DNA of 64,000 nucleotides from positions 2,138,501-2,202,500 of the forward strand of contig NZ_JARUBJ010000002.1 of NCBI RefSeq assembly GCF_029626145.1, given 5' to 3'. The stretch comes from Micromonospora sp. WMMD961 (GTDB taxonomy: Bacteria > Actinomycetota > Actinomycetes > Mycobacteriales > Micromonosporaceae). The notes beneath the pieces were generated by a model. That model worked only from the letters and a program-made list of their open reading frames with translations, was not told the origin of the DNA and did not search any database. This document shows, in pieces, positions 44,240 through 53,399 of this stretch (its first letter is position 1; the number at the start of each line of letters is the position of its first letter). The position numbers were made by a program, and so were the translations under genes.

Positions 44240-44512
44240 GGACGTTCTCCCCCCGGCACCGCTGCGGAACGCGCGTGTCCCGCTTTTCCCATACTCAGGT
44301 GCTACTCCTGGCTACGCTCCGCCATACGCTGACTTCACCCAGTGGTGGGAAGGGGGACGGAAAGGCCACGTGAATGTGAGGATTCATGTAGGATTTCCGG
44401 TTCTGCCCAGTGCGTGATCCCACCCGGTATCGGGTGGCTCAGTCGTCGACTTACTCCGGTAACGTCCAGTCGGGCGTTGCAGTGACGGGCCCGAGCGACA
44501 CTGGGGGGTGAA

Positions 44513-45091
44513 ATGGTGGCGAAGCGATCCTCAGTGGATCCGGCGACAGCGCCCGGCCCGCCGAACGTCGCGGTCCGAGTAGCCGAAAAGCGGGGGTACG
44601 AAGTGCCGATGGAGCAGCCCGAACGGGCCGATCGGCCGGGGCCCGATGCCGGCCGTGCCGGTGGGATCCTGGTCGTCGCGGACCGGTCACGCCGCCCGCG
44701 CTGGCGTGAACGGATCTCGATGACCCTCGACCTGATCCGCGCCAACCCCACCGGCCGCATCGCACTCAAGATCTTCATTGCGATCGCCGGGGCGCTCGTG
44801 GTGACCATCGGTATCGCTCTCATCCCGCTACCCGGCCCGGGTTGGCTCCTGGTGATCGCCGGGCTGGGCATCTGGGCCGTCGAATACCACTGGGCACGCC
44901 GGCTGCTCGGCTTCACCCGCCGACACGTCCACGGCTGGACGCAGTGGGTGACGCGACAGTCACTCGCGGTGCGAATCGTGCTCGGCTCCGTCGGTCTCGT
45001 CTTCGTGGCCACCGTGGTCTGGCTGTCCCTCAAGTACAGCCTCGGCATCGACGTGATCGCCGCCGCGATGCACTACCTCGCGACGCACTGA
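44513..45091 (+). CDS. TIGR02611/PGPGW-family membrane protein
   Basis: The 192-residue protein has a long polar N-terminus, then two membrane helices around the motif IPLPGPGWLLVIAGL, and a third hydrophobic segment near the C-terminus. The PGPGW motif defines a family of unknown function. GGGGGG lies before ATG 44513. It is directly upstream of tRNA-Val with a 51-base gap. Confidence 0.88.
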   Translation: MVAKRSSVDPATAPGPPNVAVRVAEKRGYEVPMEQPERADRPGPDAGRAGGILVVADRSRRPRWRERISMTLDLIRANPTGRIALKIFIAIAGALVVTIGIALIPLPGPGWLLVIAGLGIWAVEYHWARRLLGFTRRHVHGWTQWVTRQSLAVRIVLGSVGLVFVATVVWLSLKYSLGIDVIAAAMHYLATH

Positions 45092-45142
45092 CCCCCGGAT
45101 TTCCGGTCCGGTTCCACGATCGGGTAGAGTCAGTGGCGCTGA

Positions 45143-45214
45143 GGGCGATTAGCTCAGTGGGAGAGCGCTTCGTTCACACCGAAGAGGTCGCTGGTTCGAT
45201 ACCAGCATCGCCCA
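45143..45214 (+). tRNA. tRNA-Val (CAC)
   Basis: The 72-nt sequence folds as a cloverleaf: acceptor GGGCGAT/ATCGCCC, D arm AGCTC...GAGC, anticodon stem CTTCG/CGAAG with loop TTCACAC (anticodon CAC), and T arm GCTGG/CCAGC with TTCGATA. CCA is not encoded. Its 3' part from 45173 is the left copy of a 50-bp direct repeat, so the gene is the integration target of a mobile element and has been kept intact by it. Confidence 0.96.
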
Positions 45215-45222
45215 CTCTCAGT
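45173..45222 (+). repeat. Attachment-site core, left copy (in tRNA-Val)
   Basis: These 50 bases run from the anticodon loop through the tRNA 3' end and recur exactly at 51328-51377. Similarity continues to about 45311 versus 51466, including a hairpin and paired GGGAGCAG repeats. Exact duplication of a tRNA 3' end is the hallmark of tyrosine-integrase insertion. Confidence 0.88.
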
Positions 45223-45234
45223 CTCTGCAGGTCA

Positions 45235-45269
45235 GAAGCCCGTTGCCGGAGTAGCCGGTAACGGGCTTC
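45235..45269 (+). terminator. Hairpin after tRNA-Val, within the repeated arm
   Basis: GAAGCCCGTTGCCGG at 45235-45249 pairs with 45255-45269, with one G-T pair, around a 5-base loop. A version with compensating changes follows the second core near 51391-51424. It probably terminates the tRNA transcript. Confidence 0.65.
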
Positions 45270-45287
45270 GCCGTATGCGCCGCTTAC

Positions 45288-45309
45288 ATTGGGAGCAGAT
45301 TGGGAGCAG
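45288..45309 (+). repeat. Paired ATTGGGAGCAG repeat (arm-type site candidate)
   Basis: ATTGGGAGCAG occurs twice in tandem. The same pair is at 51443-51464, and variants are at 51193-51211, 56139-56157 and 56426-56444, all in the same orientation. Spacing on both sides of the cores fits integrase arm-binding sites. Confidence 0.6.
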
Positions 45310-45394
45310 CGGTGTGCGGTGCTCGCGGCGATGACCCGAGGCAGGCGTGTTCTGACGCTGACCCCTTTCCGGACTGGATCGGGTCGGCGGCTTC

Positions 45395-47401
45395 TTGGGT
45401 TGCGGCGATGCAGGGTTTGGGGACGGTGTGGTCCGGCGGGCGGGCGGTCGCGGACCCTTGCTGGCTTTGGCCAAGGGCAGCCTCCCGGCAGAAACCACTC
45501 GATACGCCTACGTGGCGGACCTCAGTCTGGTCAAGTCGTTCAGTGGTCTCGCGGGCTACGTCTACGAAATCTCCTACGACGCCTACAGCCGGGTGCAACT
45601 GCAGACCCTGGGCGCAGGCTCGAACAGGGCCACCGTCACCAACATCTTCGACGACCACACGTCGCGGCTGAAGAACCAACTGGTGAATCGATCCACGACC
45701 CTGCCGAAGGAGGTCGACGAGCAGGCGTACGACTACGACCTCGTCGGGAACATCACCCGCAAGACCAGCAAGCGACTCGGCGCCACGACCCCGGCGGAGA
45801 CGCAGTGCTACCGCTACGACGGCCTAGCCCGACTCACCGAAGCCTGGACCGGCACCGACGCCTGCGCGACCGCACCCACCGACGCCAACAAGTCAATGGT
45901 CGGCAATACCATCGGCGCGGGCAGCGCCTACTGGACCAGCTGGCAAATCGACCTCATCGGCAACCGCAGCCAGCAGATCCAGCACAACCTGACCGCCGGC
46001 GGCGCCGACACCAAAACCATCTACACCTACAACGGCAACGGACAGAACAAGCCCCACACCCTGACCTCCACCACCACGACCGGCGCGACCACCGCCACCA
46101 CGTCGTACGCCTATGACAACGCCGGCAACACCACCGGACGCAACGCCGCCCAGGGCAACCAAACCCTCACCTGGGACGACGCCGGCAAACTCACCACGGT
46201 CACCGGCGGCACCAGCGGCAACAACACCTTCATCTACGACGCCGACGGCAACCTGCTGCTACAGAAGGAACCCGGCAAGAACACCCTCTACCTACCCGGG
46301 CAGCAACTCACCCTCAACACCGCCACCAACGTCGTCACCGGTAGCCGCTCCTTGGCGCTGCCCGGCGGTGGCACCGCCATCCGCACCGGCAGCGGCACGG
46401 CATATACCTTCGCCATCGCCGACCACCAGGGCACCCCGACCCTCTACCTCGACAGCACCGCCCAGAACCCCACCTGGCGGCAATACACCCCCTACGGCGC
46501 ACCCCGAGGCGCCACCGTCGCCACACCCGACAACCGCGGCTTCCTCAACAAACCAATGAGCCCAACCGGACTCACCACCGTCGGCGCCCGCTCCTACGAC
46601 CCCACCCTCGGCCGCTTCATATCCGTCGACCCACTCCAGGACGCTGCCCAACCACAACAGTGGAACGGCTACTCGTACGCCAACAACACACCCGTCACCT
46701 CCAGCGACCCCACCGGGCTGATCCCTGCAGACTGCTTGGAATTCGATTGCAGAGGCTACGACCCACGACCAATCGCGCCGGATGACAAGACTCGCGGTGC
46801 AGGCGGTTGCCCGCGCGGCTGCGGCACGACTGCCAACATCAACTGGGGGCGGATGAACGGGAAATCCTCCACCAAGAGTGGGCGTAGCAAGACAACGGAC
46901 GCAGAAGATCTCGTGACTGCCTTCGCTGCTGGGAAGGGCGGCGAATACAGGTTCACCGACGACGACTTCTTCGCGGAGCAGTTGCGTAAGGACCGGTTCC
47001 TTCAGGACGGGTTGTCGTTGATTAGGGGTCAGATCGAGGCGGGCAAGACTGAAGGGGATTTCTATAAGAGTCTTGGCGAGTCGGATCAAATTCCAGGCGC
47101 GGTGATAGACTATTTCATTATCGCCGAGTACCTAATGGTGGGGGAGACTTCCGCGAATCTTGAACGTGCAATGGTTGGTTCCTATTACGTTACATGGACA
47201 ACAAGTGGTGTCGGGTCGGATGGTCAGTTCGATGTTGAGCTTGTGATTACGAACCGCACTAGCGTAGCGTCGGGGACGCGCATTCCATACTTTGGTTACC
47301 AGGATTGGTATAATAAATACTTCTCCAACCCCATCCTTCCGATGCTTGCTAAGCACTACCGAACGCAAACCCAGACGGTCGTGCTTCACGAACGGGTGTG
47401 A
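45395..47401 (+). CDS. 5'-truncated RHS protein with variable C-terminal domain (candidate toxin)
   Basis: The frame has no proper start, only TTG 45395 in DNA that is not RHS. RHS/YD sequence begins about 45480 (YDYDLVGNITRK, YRYDGLARLTEAW, YAYDNAGNTTGR), and the core ends with GRFISVDPL and SSDPTGL at residue 442. After it come 226 residues of unrelated sequence (46721-47401) with markedly lower GC and rarer codons. This core-plus-variable-tip layout is that of polymorphic toxins. The tip has a Cys pair (CPRGCG), NITNRT-like beta segments and ends QTVVLHERV. Its activity is not recognised. Without the export part, the gene is probably an orphan module or a pseudogene that stayed open. Confidence 0.75.
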   Translation: MGCGDAGFGDGVVRRAGGRGPLLALAKGSLPAETTRYAYVADLSLVKSFSGLAGYVYEISYDAYSRVQLQTLGAGSNRATVTNIFDDHTSRLKNQLVNRSTTLPKEVDEQAYDYDLVGNITRKTSKRLGATTPAETQCYRYDGLARLTEAWTGTDACATAPTDANKSMVGNTIGAGSAYWTSWQIDLIGNRSQQIQHNLTAGGADTKTIYTYNGNGQNKPHTLTSTTTTGATTATTSYAYDNAGNTTGRNAAQGNQTLTWDDAGKLTTVTGGTSGNNTFIYDADGNLLLQKEPGKNTLYLPGQQLTLNTATNVVTGSRSLALPGGGTAIRTGSGTAYTFAIADHQGTPTLYLDSTAQNPTWRQYTPYGAPRGATVATPDNRGFLNKPMSPTGLTTVGARSYDPTLGRFISVDPLQDAAQPQQWNGYSYANNTPVTSSDPTGLIPADCLEFDCRGYDPRPIAPDDKTRGAGGCPRGCGTTANINWGRMNGKSSTKSGRSKTTDAEDLVTAFAAGKGGEYRFTDDDFFAEQLRKDRFLQDGLSLIRGQIEAGKTEGDFYKSLGESDQIPGAVIDYFIIAEYLMVGETSANLERAMVGSYYVTWTTSGVGSDGQFDVELVITNRTSVASGTRIPYFGYQDWYNKYFSNPILPMLAKHYRTQTQTVVLHERV

Positions 47402-47462
47402 CCGGAATTCTGCCCAATATCGAATTGTTTGCAATCGGGAAATATTCAGAAGCGGGTCCTTA

Positions 47463-47879
47463 ATGAGTAAGAGAGTAGTTTTCGCGCTCGCTGGCGGAAC
47501 TCTGTTAATTGCGGCCACTTTTGGGATTCTTGGTCGGAACGTCTGGCAGCCCATTCGAGAAGACTCCCTGTGCGGTGTCTTTAAGTCTCCGCAGGGTGGT
47601 GCAGTGGAAATTTCCTCCAGCGGAGACGCTACGGTATCGAATGCAGTTTCCGGCCCGAGTGTCAATGGAGTCGCGAAGAGCGTTTCAGGTCGTGGGACTA
47701 TCAAATTGGGAGAAAGTCCAGCTGCGGAGGGTCAACTGGCCATCGATATGGTAGATGCCAGAATGACGCTGGTGCTGAATGCTCACCGGACCTGGCGGGG
47801 TGACGTCGTTCTTTGGCATTATATCGACGATCCAGACATCAACAAGAGAGAGAATTTTTATAGGGTTTCGACATGTTGA
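47463..47879 (+). CDS. Membrane-anchored small protein, candidate immunity protein
   Basis: The 138-residue product has an N-terminal membrane helix (FALAGGTLLIAATFGILG) and an external domain with a Cys pair and beta pattern (GGAVEISSSGDATVSNAV). It begins 61 bases after the RHS tip and shares its low GC, so the two likely arrived together. Immunity genes sit directly after polymorphic toxins. The function here is inferred from position only, as the sequence matches no family I recognise. Confidence 0.6.
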   Translation: MSKRVVFALAGGTLLIAATFGILGRNVWQPIREDSLCGVFKSPQGGAVEISSSGDATVSNAVSGPSVNGVAKSVSGRGTIKLGESPAAEGQLAIDMVDARMTLVLNAHRTWRGDVVLWHYIDDPDINKRENFYRVSTC

Positions 47880-48201
47880 ATGACGTATTGGGTGATGAAT
47901 TCTTTACACCCGCTTGCCTGAGTCGTAGTGTCGCCGCATTCACGACTAGCCTGGGAATTCGTATTCCGCATATCGCGCCGGACTGCCATTGAGGCGCGGT
48001 CTGGCGCCTTGCGCTTCTAACGCGCCAGCGGGGAAATTCTGGCGGGTGCCACGGTTGCCGGGTCAGGAAGTGTGCTGAGAGTCATGACACGGCTGACCTT
48101 CGCCTGGGAGTCGCCCGGCTCGTCAGGCTCGCGCTGACATAGCCGGTTTCCAATTCAGCAGCAGGAGCCTGATGTCGCTCTCGGGCAACGGCAGGGCCCA
48201 T
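47880..48201. other. Intergenic, no supported gene
   Basis: This 322-base stretch is AT-richer than the average of the window up to about 48000 and then GC-rich. A short AGGCGC/GCGCCT hairpin lies near 47992. No coding frame or RNA gene is supported. Confidence 0.55.
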
Positions 48202-49233
48202 TTACGATGAACCTATTTGCGCACCGACCGGCCCCGGTCCGTGGATTGTCAATCCCTCGAGCGCCTCACCAATTGCTGTCGAAAGTGAGCCCCTGGCACG
48301 TTGCCCGAACGCGCGCCGACCCTCCTGTCTCCGACGCGGTGGAGGTTGCAGGGGCCTGCCGCTCTTGCCGGGAGCTGCGGCGCATCCTCGCACTGATCCT
48401 GCGTCGTCGAGGTCAACGTCGGTGCTGGCCTCGAAGACGTCCGGCGGCCATGCTGCATGGGCGTCGATCGCCGCCAGCGCCGCCCGCTCGTCCTCACTGG
48501 CCCCGTGGACCTCGAAGGACAGCGCGTCCGATCGGTCATAGCTCAGCGCGACGCAGGCGGCGGGGCCGTCGACCGCCAGCCGCGCCACGGCGTCCGAGAT
48601 CAGCGTGAGGAATGCGTCCTCGATGGCCCGGCACGCTGCTCCGAGGTCGAACCCGGCCGGGGGCCGCTCATAGCGCACCTCGGACCTCCCGCCCGCGACC
48701 TCGACGACGCGGACCAGGCCGCGGTCGTCGTGCTCGGCCGTCAGGACCGAAGGTGCCCGGCCGTCGTGCTCGATTTCGACGCGGCTGATCCGCCCATCGG
48801 TGTATGCGTATGACTCCCGTCCCGAACCGTCCCGCGCGACCGTGTCGGCCGAGCGCATCAATCCTTCCGCGAGGCGGTACTCGTGCAGGTATATGGGCCC
48901 GTCCGTATCGAAGTGCGCCGCCTCGACCACGTCGCCGTCGTGGCTGACGAACGTCTCGTAGTACAGGCGACCGTGAAGAAAGCTGCTGTACTCCTCGATC
49001 ACCACCGCGCGGCCCTCGGCGTCGAACCCGGTGCGCAGAACATCCCGATCCACCGGCGGCCTGGCGTGCAACCGGCGACCAGCCTTGAGCAGGTCCCGTT
49101 CGAAGTGCAACGGACGAAGATCAAGGCTCGGCCAGGTGTGCCAGTCCCAGCGCCCGACGAGCGCGGTCGCCGTGCTCTTTCGGGAGTCGTACTCGCCAGC
49201 GAGCTGGGCGAACCGCGCAGCAAGATCGGACAT
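48202..49233 (-). CDS. Hypothetical protein, C-terminus probably eroded
   Basis: The 343-residue frame starts MSDLAARFAQLAGEYDSRKS. The body alternates beta strands with charged turns (YYETFVSHDGDVVEAAHFDTDGP; ESYAYTDGRISRVEIEHDG, condensed) and resembles large hypothetical proteins of actinomycetes. From about residue 290 the sequence becomes basic and Pro-rich without pattern, as if after a frameshift. The frame is open upstream to 49428, but that part is low-complexity. It is carried in the att-flanked region. Confidence 0.55.
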   Translation of the reverse strand: MSDLAARFAQLAGEYDSRKSTATALVGRWDWHTWPSLDLRPLHFERDLLKAGRRLHARPPVDRDVLRTGFDAEGRAVVIEEYSSFLHGRLYYETFVSHDGDVVEAAHFDTDGPIYLHEYRLAEGLMRSADTVARDGSGRESYAYTDGRISRVEIEHDGRAPSVLTAEHDDRGLVRVVEVAGGRSEVRYERPPAGFDLGAACRAIEDAFLTLISDAVARLAVDGPAACVALSYDRSDALSFEVHGASEDERAALAAIDAHAAWPPDVFEASTDVDLDDAGSVRGCAAAPGKSGRPLQPPPRRRQEGRRAFGQRARGSLSTAIGEALEGLTIHGPGPVGAQIGSS

Positions 49234-49489
49234 GTCCGGGATGCTGCTGGTCGCCTCGCCCGACTGGCTGCCGCGGACATCCGGATCTGCCGCAGGTCGC
49301 GCGCTTGCGGTGACCGTACGCTGGCCCCCGAGCGGGCCAGGCGGAAGCTCGAGGGTTGATGATCTGGCCTCGCTATCGGCCACCGCGCATCTCTGCCCAG
49401 TAGTGCCTGCGTCAGATGTAGTCCTCATCTTCGACGAAGTGCATGTCGGCGCCCGTCCCCACGTGCTTCAGGGCGGCAAACGAACTTGG

Positions 49490-50467
49490 TCAAGGGAGTT
49501 GGGTGCGTGCGGCGAGGGCGGGGTGCCGTTCGAAGCCGTGGACCGGGGGCAGGGGCAGCAGGCGGGCGACTTCGTCGTTCTTACGGCGGCTGCCCAATCC
49601 GGCGCTGAGCTGTTGGAGGGTGGGATGTGCTGCCAGCACGGCGACGTCGGACGGCTGCAGCTGCGGCATGTCGGCGATGGTCAGCTGAGTCAGGGCGGGT
49701 GCGGTCAGCAGCGGGGTCAGGTCGCTCAGGCCGTTCATGGTTTCCAGGTGCACCCGCGTCAGGTGCGTGCAGTTGCCGAACGACGGCAGGGCGGCGACCT
49801 GCTTGAGCGCCTGGAGGAACAGGTACTCCAACGTCGGGATGTCCGCGATGGGGGTGAGGTCGTGCAGGCCGCGAACCATCCACAGCTCCAGGTACTGCAA
49901 GGCCCCCACTTCGGGCAGCAGCGCAAGGTCGCGGGTTCCGCCGAGCTTGAGGTCCAGCGCCCGCAGCCGGGTCAACGGCACCAGCAGCGACAGGTTGGGC
50001 AGGGTGATCGAGCGTAGGGTCAGGCTGGTGATGGTGCGCAGGTGGCCGATGACTTCGATGTCCTTGCTCTGCCCCTCGAGGTAGAGGCGCTGCAGTTCGG
50101 TGAAGCGGGCCAGCGGAGCCAGCGACAGACGTTTCTTGGTCTGACCCAGTCCGAGGTACGTCAGGTCGGCGGGTAGGTGGTTCAGGCCAGCCAAGCTGAC
50201 CAGGGTTCGGTAGCTGCGGTCGGCGTGGAACGCGCGGAGCGTGGGGAAGAAGCGAAGGAAGTCCAAGTCCGCCCCGGTGCCGTCAGCGAACGCCCGCAAG
50301 GTGACCGCGGGGTAATCACGCAGCCAATCCCCCAGGGTCTGGAAGTCAGCATCCGACAGAGGATGACCGAACTGCACCACTTCGCACCGTGGATCCAGCG
50401 GACGCAGCATCTCCTCGGTCAGCGGTGATTCGACCTCGCGGATCATCGGCTCAAACAAGCGGACCAC
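49490..50467 (-). CDS. Leucine-rich-repeat protein
   Basis: The 325-residue product has about eight LRR units of bacterial type (LTYLGLGQTKKRLSLAPLAR; LQRLYLEGQSKDIEVIGHL; LRALDLKLGGTRDLALLPEV; LEYLFLQALKQVAALPSF). There is no signal peptide or enzyme domain. LRR solenoids bind proteins, and in this accessory setting it could recognise a partner or act as an immunity-type protein (inference). GTG 50467 was chosen, and GTG 50509 and ATG 50446 are alternatives. Confidence 0.72.
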   Translation of the reverse strand: MVRLFEPMIREVESPLTEEMLRPLDPRCEVVQFGHPLSDADFQTLGDWLRDYPAVTLRAFADGTGADLDFLRFFPTLRAFHADRSYRTLVSLAGLNHLPADLTYLGLGQTKKRLSLAPLARFTELQRLYLEGQSKDIEVIGHLRTITSLTLRSITLPNLSLLVPLTRLRALDLKLGGTRDLALLPEVGALQYLELWMVRGLHDLTPIADIPTLEYLFLQALKQVAALPSFGNCTHLTRVHLETMNGLSDLTPLLTAPALTQLTIADMPQLQPSDVAVLAAHPTLQQLSAGLGSRRKNDEVARLLPLPPVHGFERHPALAARTQLP

Positions 50468-50634
50468 GCCGACATCATGCCGCACCTGTTCCGGCCGGCT
50501 CCTGCGCACCCTCGCTCCAGACGGGCCGGCGCATATCCCCTACTGCCGCGAAGCGGATGCCATTCGTGCGCGGAAGCGACGTTGTCGGCTCCTCGTTCCG
50601 GTGTGGTCGGGATCTTGGGGTAGGTTCCGACGCC

Positions 50635-51030
50635 ATGACAGAGGATCAACATGTACGCCGGGCCCGTCCGTTCTATTGGGGGGCCATCTACATCAGCGAC
50701 GCCGATTGCGAGGCGGACTTTGATATTGATTTCCACAACGGCGAGGGCCCGGTGCTCTCAACGGCTTCCCATGTTGCTGTTGTGGTCGTTCATGCCGGGT
50801 CGGTCGACGAGGGGGAGGCTGACGTCATCCTTGATGTCCGGGTGACGTCTCTGCGGGTTAACGATTTGCCGTACGAAGTCGCCTTCGAGGTTCCGTCGGG
50901 ACGGCTCTATATCGGTGATGCTGACGACAGCGACGAAATTGCGCTTCAGCCGGGTCGCTGGTTGCTGCAGTTCCAAGTAGACGACGCGGCTGAAGCGCAA
51001 CACGTGGAGCTGGTGATGTCACCGCTCTGA
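50635..51030 (+). CDS. Hypothetical acidic protein
   Basis: The 131-residue product is acidic and rich in beta strands (VAVVVVHAGSVDEGEADVIL; GRLYIGDADDSDEIAL; RWLLQFQVDDAAEAQHVEL). It has a single compact domain with no recognised family. ATG 50635 is followed by consistent coding bias. It is divergent from the LRR gene and is the last gene before the right attachment repeat. Confidence 0.62.
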   Translation: MTEDQHVRRARPFYWGAIYISDADCEADFDIDFHNGEGPVLSTASHVAVVVVHAGSVDEGEADVILDVRVTSLRVNDLPYEVAFEVPSGRLYIGDADDSDEIALQPGRWLLQFQVDDAAEAQHVELVMSPL

Positions 51031-51183
51031 CCAGGCGTCGTCGGTTTGCAGTGCACAGATCTTGGCCCCGTGCTTCCTGATCGACCGATGCGGCTGCGGA
51101 AGCAAGCGCTGGTGCCAATCAAGGCACTGGACGGGTAACTCGCGATTGGTCGCCGGTCGCCGGTCGGTGGTCGGGTGCGGGCC

Positions 51184-51327
51184 CGGTTTTGGGGGAGCAG
51201 GTTGGGAGCAGCGGGGTGCCCTGAGCGGCCTTGAACTGCGCCCAACGGTGCCGAAGGGCGCTCAACCGCACCCACCGCTGCCTGCGGCTCTACGTTGCAG
51301 CAGGTCAGAACGGGTGCGGCGTCCTGT
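51184..51327 (+). repeat. Element end A (left of second att core)
   Basis: These bases match 56131-56310 in blocks: GGGAGCAGGTTGGGAGCAGC, TGCCCTGA.C.GCCTTGAACTGCG and GCAGGTCAGA..CGGTGCGGCGTCCTGTT (dots are mismatches). End A joins directly to the 50-bp core. It contains the paired GGGAGCAG repeat at 51193-51211. Confidence 0.65.
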
Positions 51328-51377
51328 TTCACACCGAAGAGGTCGCTGGTTCGATACCAGCATCGCCCACTCTCAGT
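51328..51377 (+). repeat. Attachment-site core, right copy
   Basis: This is an exact 50-bp copy of the tRNA-Val 3' part at 45173-45222. The tRNA 5' half is absent, so no tRNA is encoded here. The downstream arm to about 51466 also matches the arm after the tRNA, as expected if a second related element sits to the right. Confidence 0.88.
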
Positions 51378-51442
51378 TTGTGCAGGTCAGAAGCCCGTTG
51401 CCGAGATAGTCGGTAACGGGCTTTGCCGCATGTGCCGCTTAC

Positions 51443-51464
51443 ATTGGGAGCAGATTGGGAGCAG
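51443..51464 (+). repeat. Paired ATTGGGAGCAG repeat, second copy
   Basis: This sequence is identical to 45288-45309 and at a similar distance from its core (66 versus 65 bases). Confidence 0.6.
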
Positions 51465-52103
51465 CGGGTCTGGTCTCGGTAGTCCTACGGGGTTCACAGG
51501 GGGCAGTCCGATGCCCCGGTCGTTCGATCACTCCGTCCAGATGCCAGCTCCCGCCGCATCATGAGGGTTGCGAGTAACAGCAGCTTCGCGGCTGCACTGC
51601 AGCCAGGTGATCTGCGGCGCGCCCTGGCCGCGCGGTGCCACCGAAGTCGGCCGGGCGGAGGTCCAAGACGGGCCCGGCGCAAGGTATGGCGAAGCAGGGG
51701 CTGGCGTGCTCTGGTTGATCAGCAGGACACCCGCTGATTCGTATTGTGCATCGTGGTCATCACCTTCTCGATGTGCTGTGCGTTCGAGGATGAGGGTCCA
51801 GAGTGCGAGCGTCACAGCGTGAACCGTCCATGGTGTCTAGAAAGAAGGTGAGCCATCAGGTCCGGCCATTAGACGGGAAGTTGTGGTCCGGGCGGCGGGC
51901 GTAGATCGTGTCGGCCGTGTGCGCCAGCGTCAGTCTGCTGGCCTGACTGCACGCTCGCGGTACGACCCTCGAAGCTGGCCGGTAAGCCGACATCGACGAC
52001 TGGACAACCGGCGGTCCCAGCGGCCGCCACAACGCAGCCGCGATCGTAAGCTGGGCCGTGCGCCGCCGTCATGCCCAGGGAATCGCATGGCCTTTCGAAG
52101 TGA
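51465..52103. other. Intergenic, no supported gene
   Basis: This 640-base stretch follows the right attachment arm. Several open frames exist on both strands, but none has a start, ribosome site and protein-like sequence together. It may be the decayed left part of a second element. Confidence 0.55.
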
Positions 52104-53399
52104 TCACCGTGCGGGTGTTGTCCGCGGCAGCTCACGAAGTTCGCGGAGGATGTCGCGGACCGCTAGTAAGCGCGGTGCGGCAGGGGCGAGTTCGTCGTGA
52201 AGTCGGTGTAGCAGAGCGACGCTGCGCACGGAGCTGACGGCGGGTAGGCGGCCAAGGGCGAGGCGGGCTGTGCTGACCGCGAGGTCGAGGTCACCGGCGG
52301 CGTTGTGGGCGAGGCTGAGCCAGGCGCCGTGGCGTAGCGCGGAGCGTTGCGGGGAGTCGGTGGGACTGGTGTGCGCGCGGGGGTAAAGCAGCCGTTCAGC
52401 TTGGCGAAGGAGTCTTGGCCGTTGAATCGGTACCCGCTCGGCCAGTACGACGAGGCCGCGACCGGTGATCGCGTCCAGTTCGACCCGATCGATGTACGAC
52501 GCCCACCGGGGTAGCGGGGCGTCGGGGGCGGTGCCGAGGAGTGCGAGGGTGTTCTCGCGCATGTGGAAGAAGCTGGTGAGGTCGCCGGCGACGGCGTGGG
52601 CGAGGCTGCTGCGGGCGGCTACCAGTGAGCGGACGGCCGGCGGGGTCTTTGCCGCTGATTCTTGGGCTGCTGAGGCGAGTTGCAGGGCGTCGAGGGCGTG
52701 GCCTCGGTCTGCAGCTTGGTTGGACATGAGGGCCAAGATGCTGGCGGCGAGGCCGGGATCCCGAGCGGCGTGCGCGGCGCGTAGAGCGGTGAGGTACCAG
52801 CGTTGGGCGAGGCCATCCTCGTTGGCATCGAACGCCATGAACCCGGCGGTCTGGGCGAGCTGCGCTAGTGCGGAGGCGAGGCGGCGGCCGGCCTCCGCGT
52901 TGTAGGACGCGCGGCGCAGGAGCCGGGCTACGGCGCTGAATTGGTCACTGACGAATTCGCGGGCGGCGCCGCCCTGGTGGTCGTCGAGCTGTTGTGCGTG
53001 GGCGACGACGGTGTCGATCATGTCCAGTAGCGGCGGCGTGACGGGTCCGCCGTCTCCGGCAGCCGCGATCAGGTTTGGGTTTGGCTGGTGAAGCGCGCTC
53101 CAGGCGTGGGCGGTGAGCGCGGCGCCGGTGACAGCGATGACGGTGCAGATTGGGGGCAGGTTGGCGAAGAGGTCGCCTCGACCGAAGTGCTCACCGACGC
53201 CGGAAAGAGACGAGGACTCTGACCTGCCGTGATGAAGTTGAGCGGTGCGACGTGACCTCCCAGTAGAGGTCGAATTGGTCAGGCATGTCGTTCCGGGATC
53301 GCTGGCGTCGGCCGGTATCTCGAGTCGCCTAACGCTGTGCCTGTAGGTCTGCTGTAGATCGATCTGCGGCATTGTGGCGAGCCTGCTGGAGTCCGTCAC
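52104..53399 (-). CDS. TPR domain of an XRE-type regulator, HTH lost
   Basis: The 431-residue product has a C-terminal helical region of about 330 residues with the pattern of actinobacterial XRE-TPR regulators (LAQTAGFMAFDANEDGLAQR; YLTALRAAHAARDPGLAAS; LALMSNQAADRGHALDALQL). Those proteins start with a Cro/C1 HTH, which is missing. The N-terminal 70 residues are disordered-looking. It may be a truncated, inactive regulator or a trans-acting remnant. A degenerate copy of its N-terminal region is at 56440-56800. Confidence 0.65.
   Translation of the reverse strand: MTDSSRLATMPQIDLQQTYRHSVRRLEIPADASDPGTTCLTNSTSTGRSRRTAQLHHGRSESSSLSGVGEHFGRGDLFANLPPICTVIAVTGAALTAHAWSALHQPNPNLIAAAGDGGPVTPPLLDMIDTVVAHAQQLDDHQGGAAREFVSDQFSAVARLLRRASYNAEAGRRLASALAQLAQTAGFMAFDANEDGLAQRWYLTALRAAHAARDPGLAASILALMSNQAADRGHALDALQLASAAQESAAKTPPAVRSLVAARSSLAHAVAGDLTSFFHMRENTLALLGTAPDAPLPRWASYIDRVELDAITGRGLVVLAERVPIQRPRLLRQAERLLYPRAHTSPTDSPQRSALRHGAWLSLAHNAAGDLDLAVSTARLALGRLPAVSSVRSVALLHRLHDELAPAAPRLLAVRDILRELRELPRTTPAR

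Noticed and set aside
51328..51399. Possible second tRNA-Val at the right repeat
   Set aside because: Only the 3' part is present. The acceptor 5' strand and D arm are missing, so it cannot fold as a tRNA.
51568..51822. Open frames on both strands in the 51.5-52.1 kb gap
   Set aside because: None shows a ribosome site, domain or consistent coding bias. They were left as intergenic.
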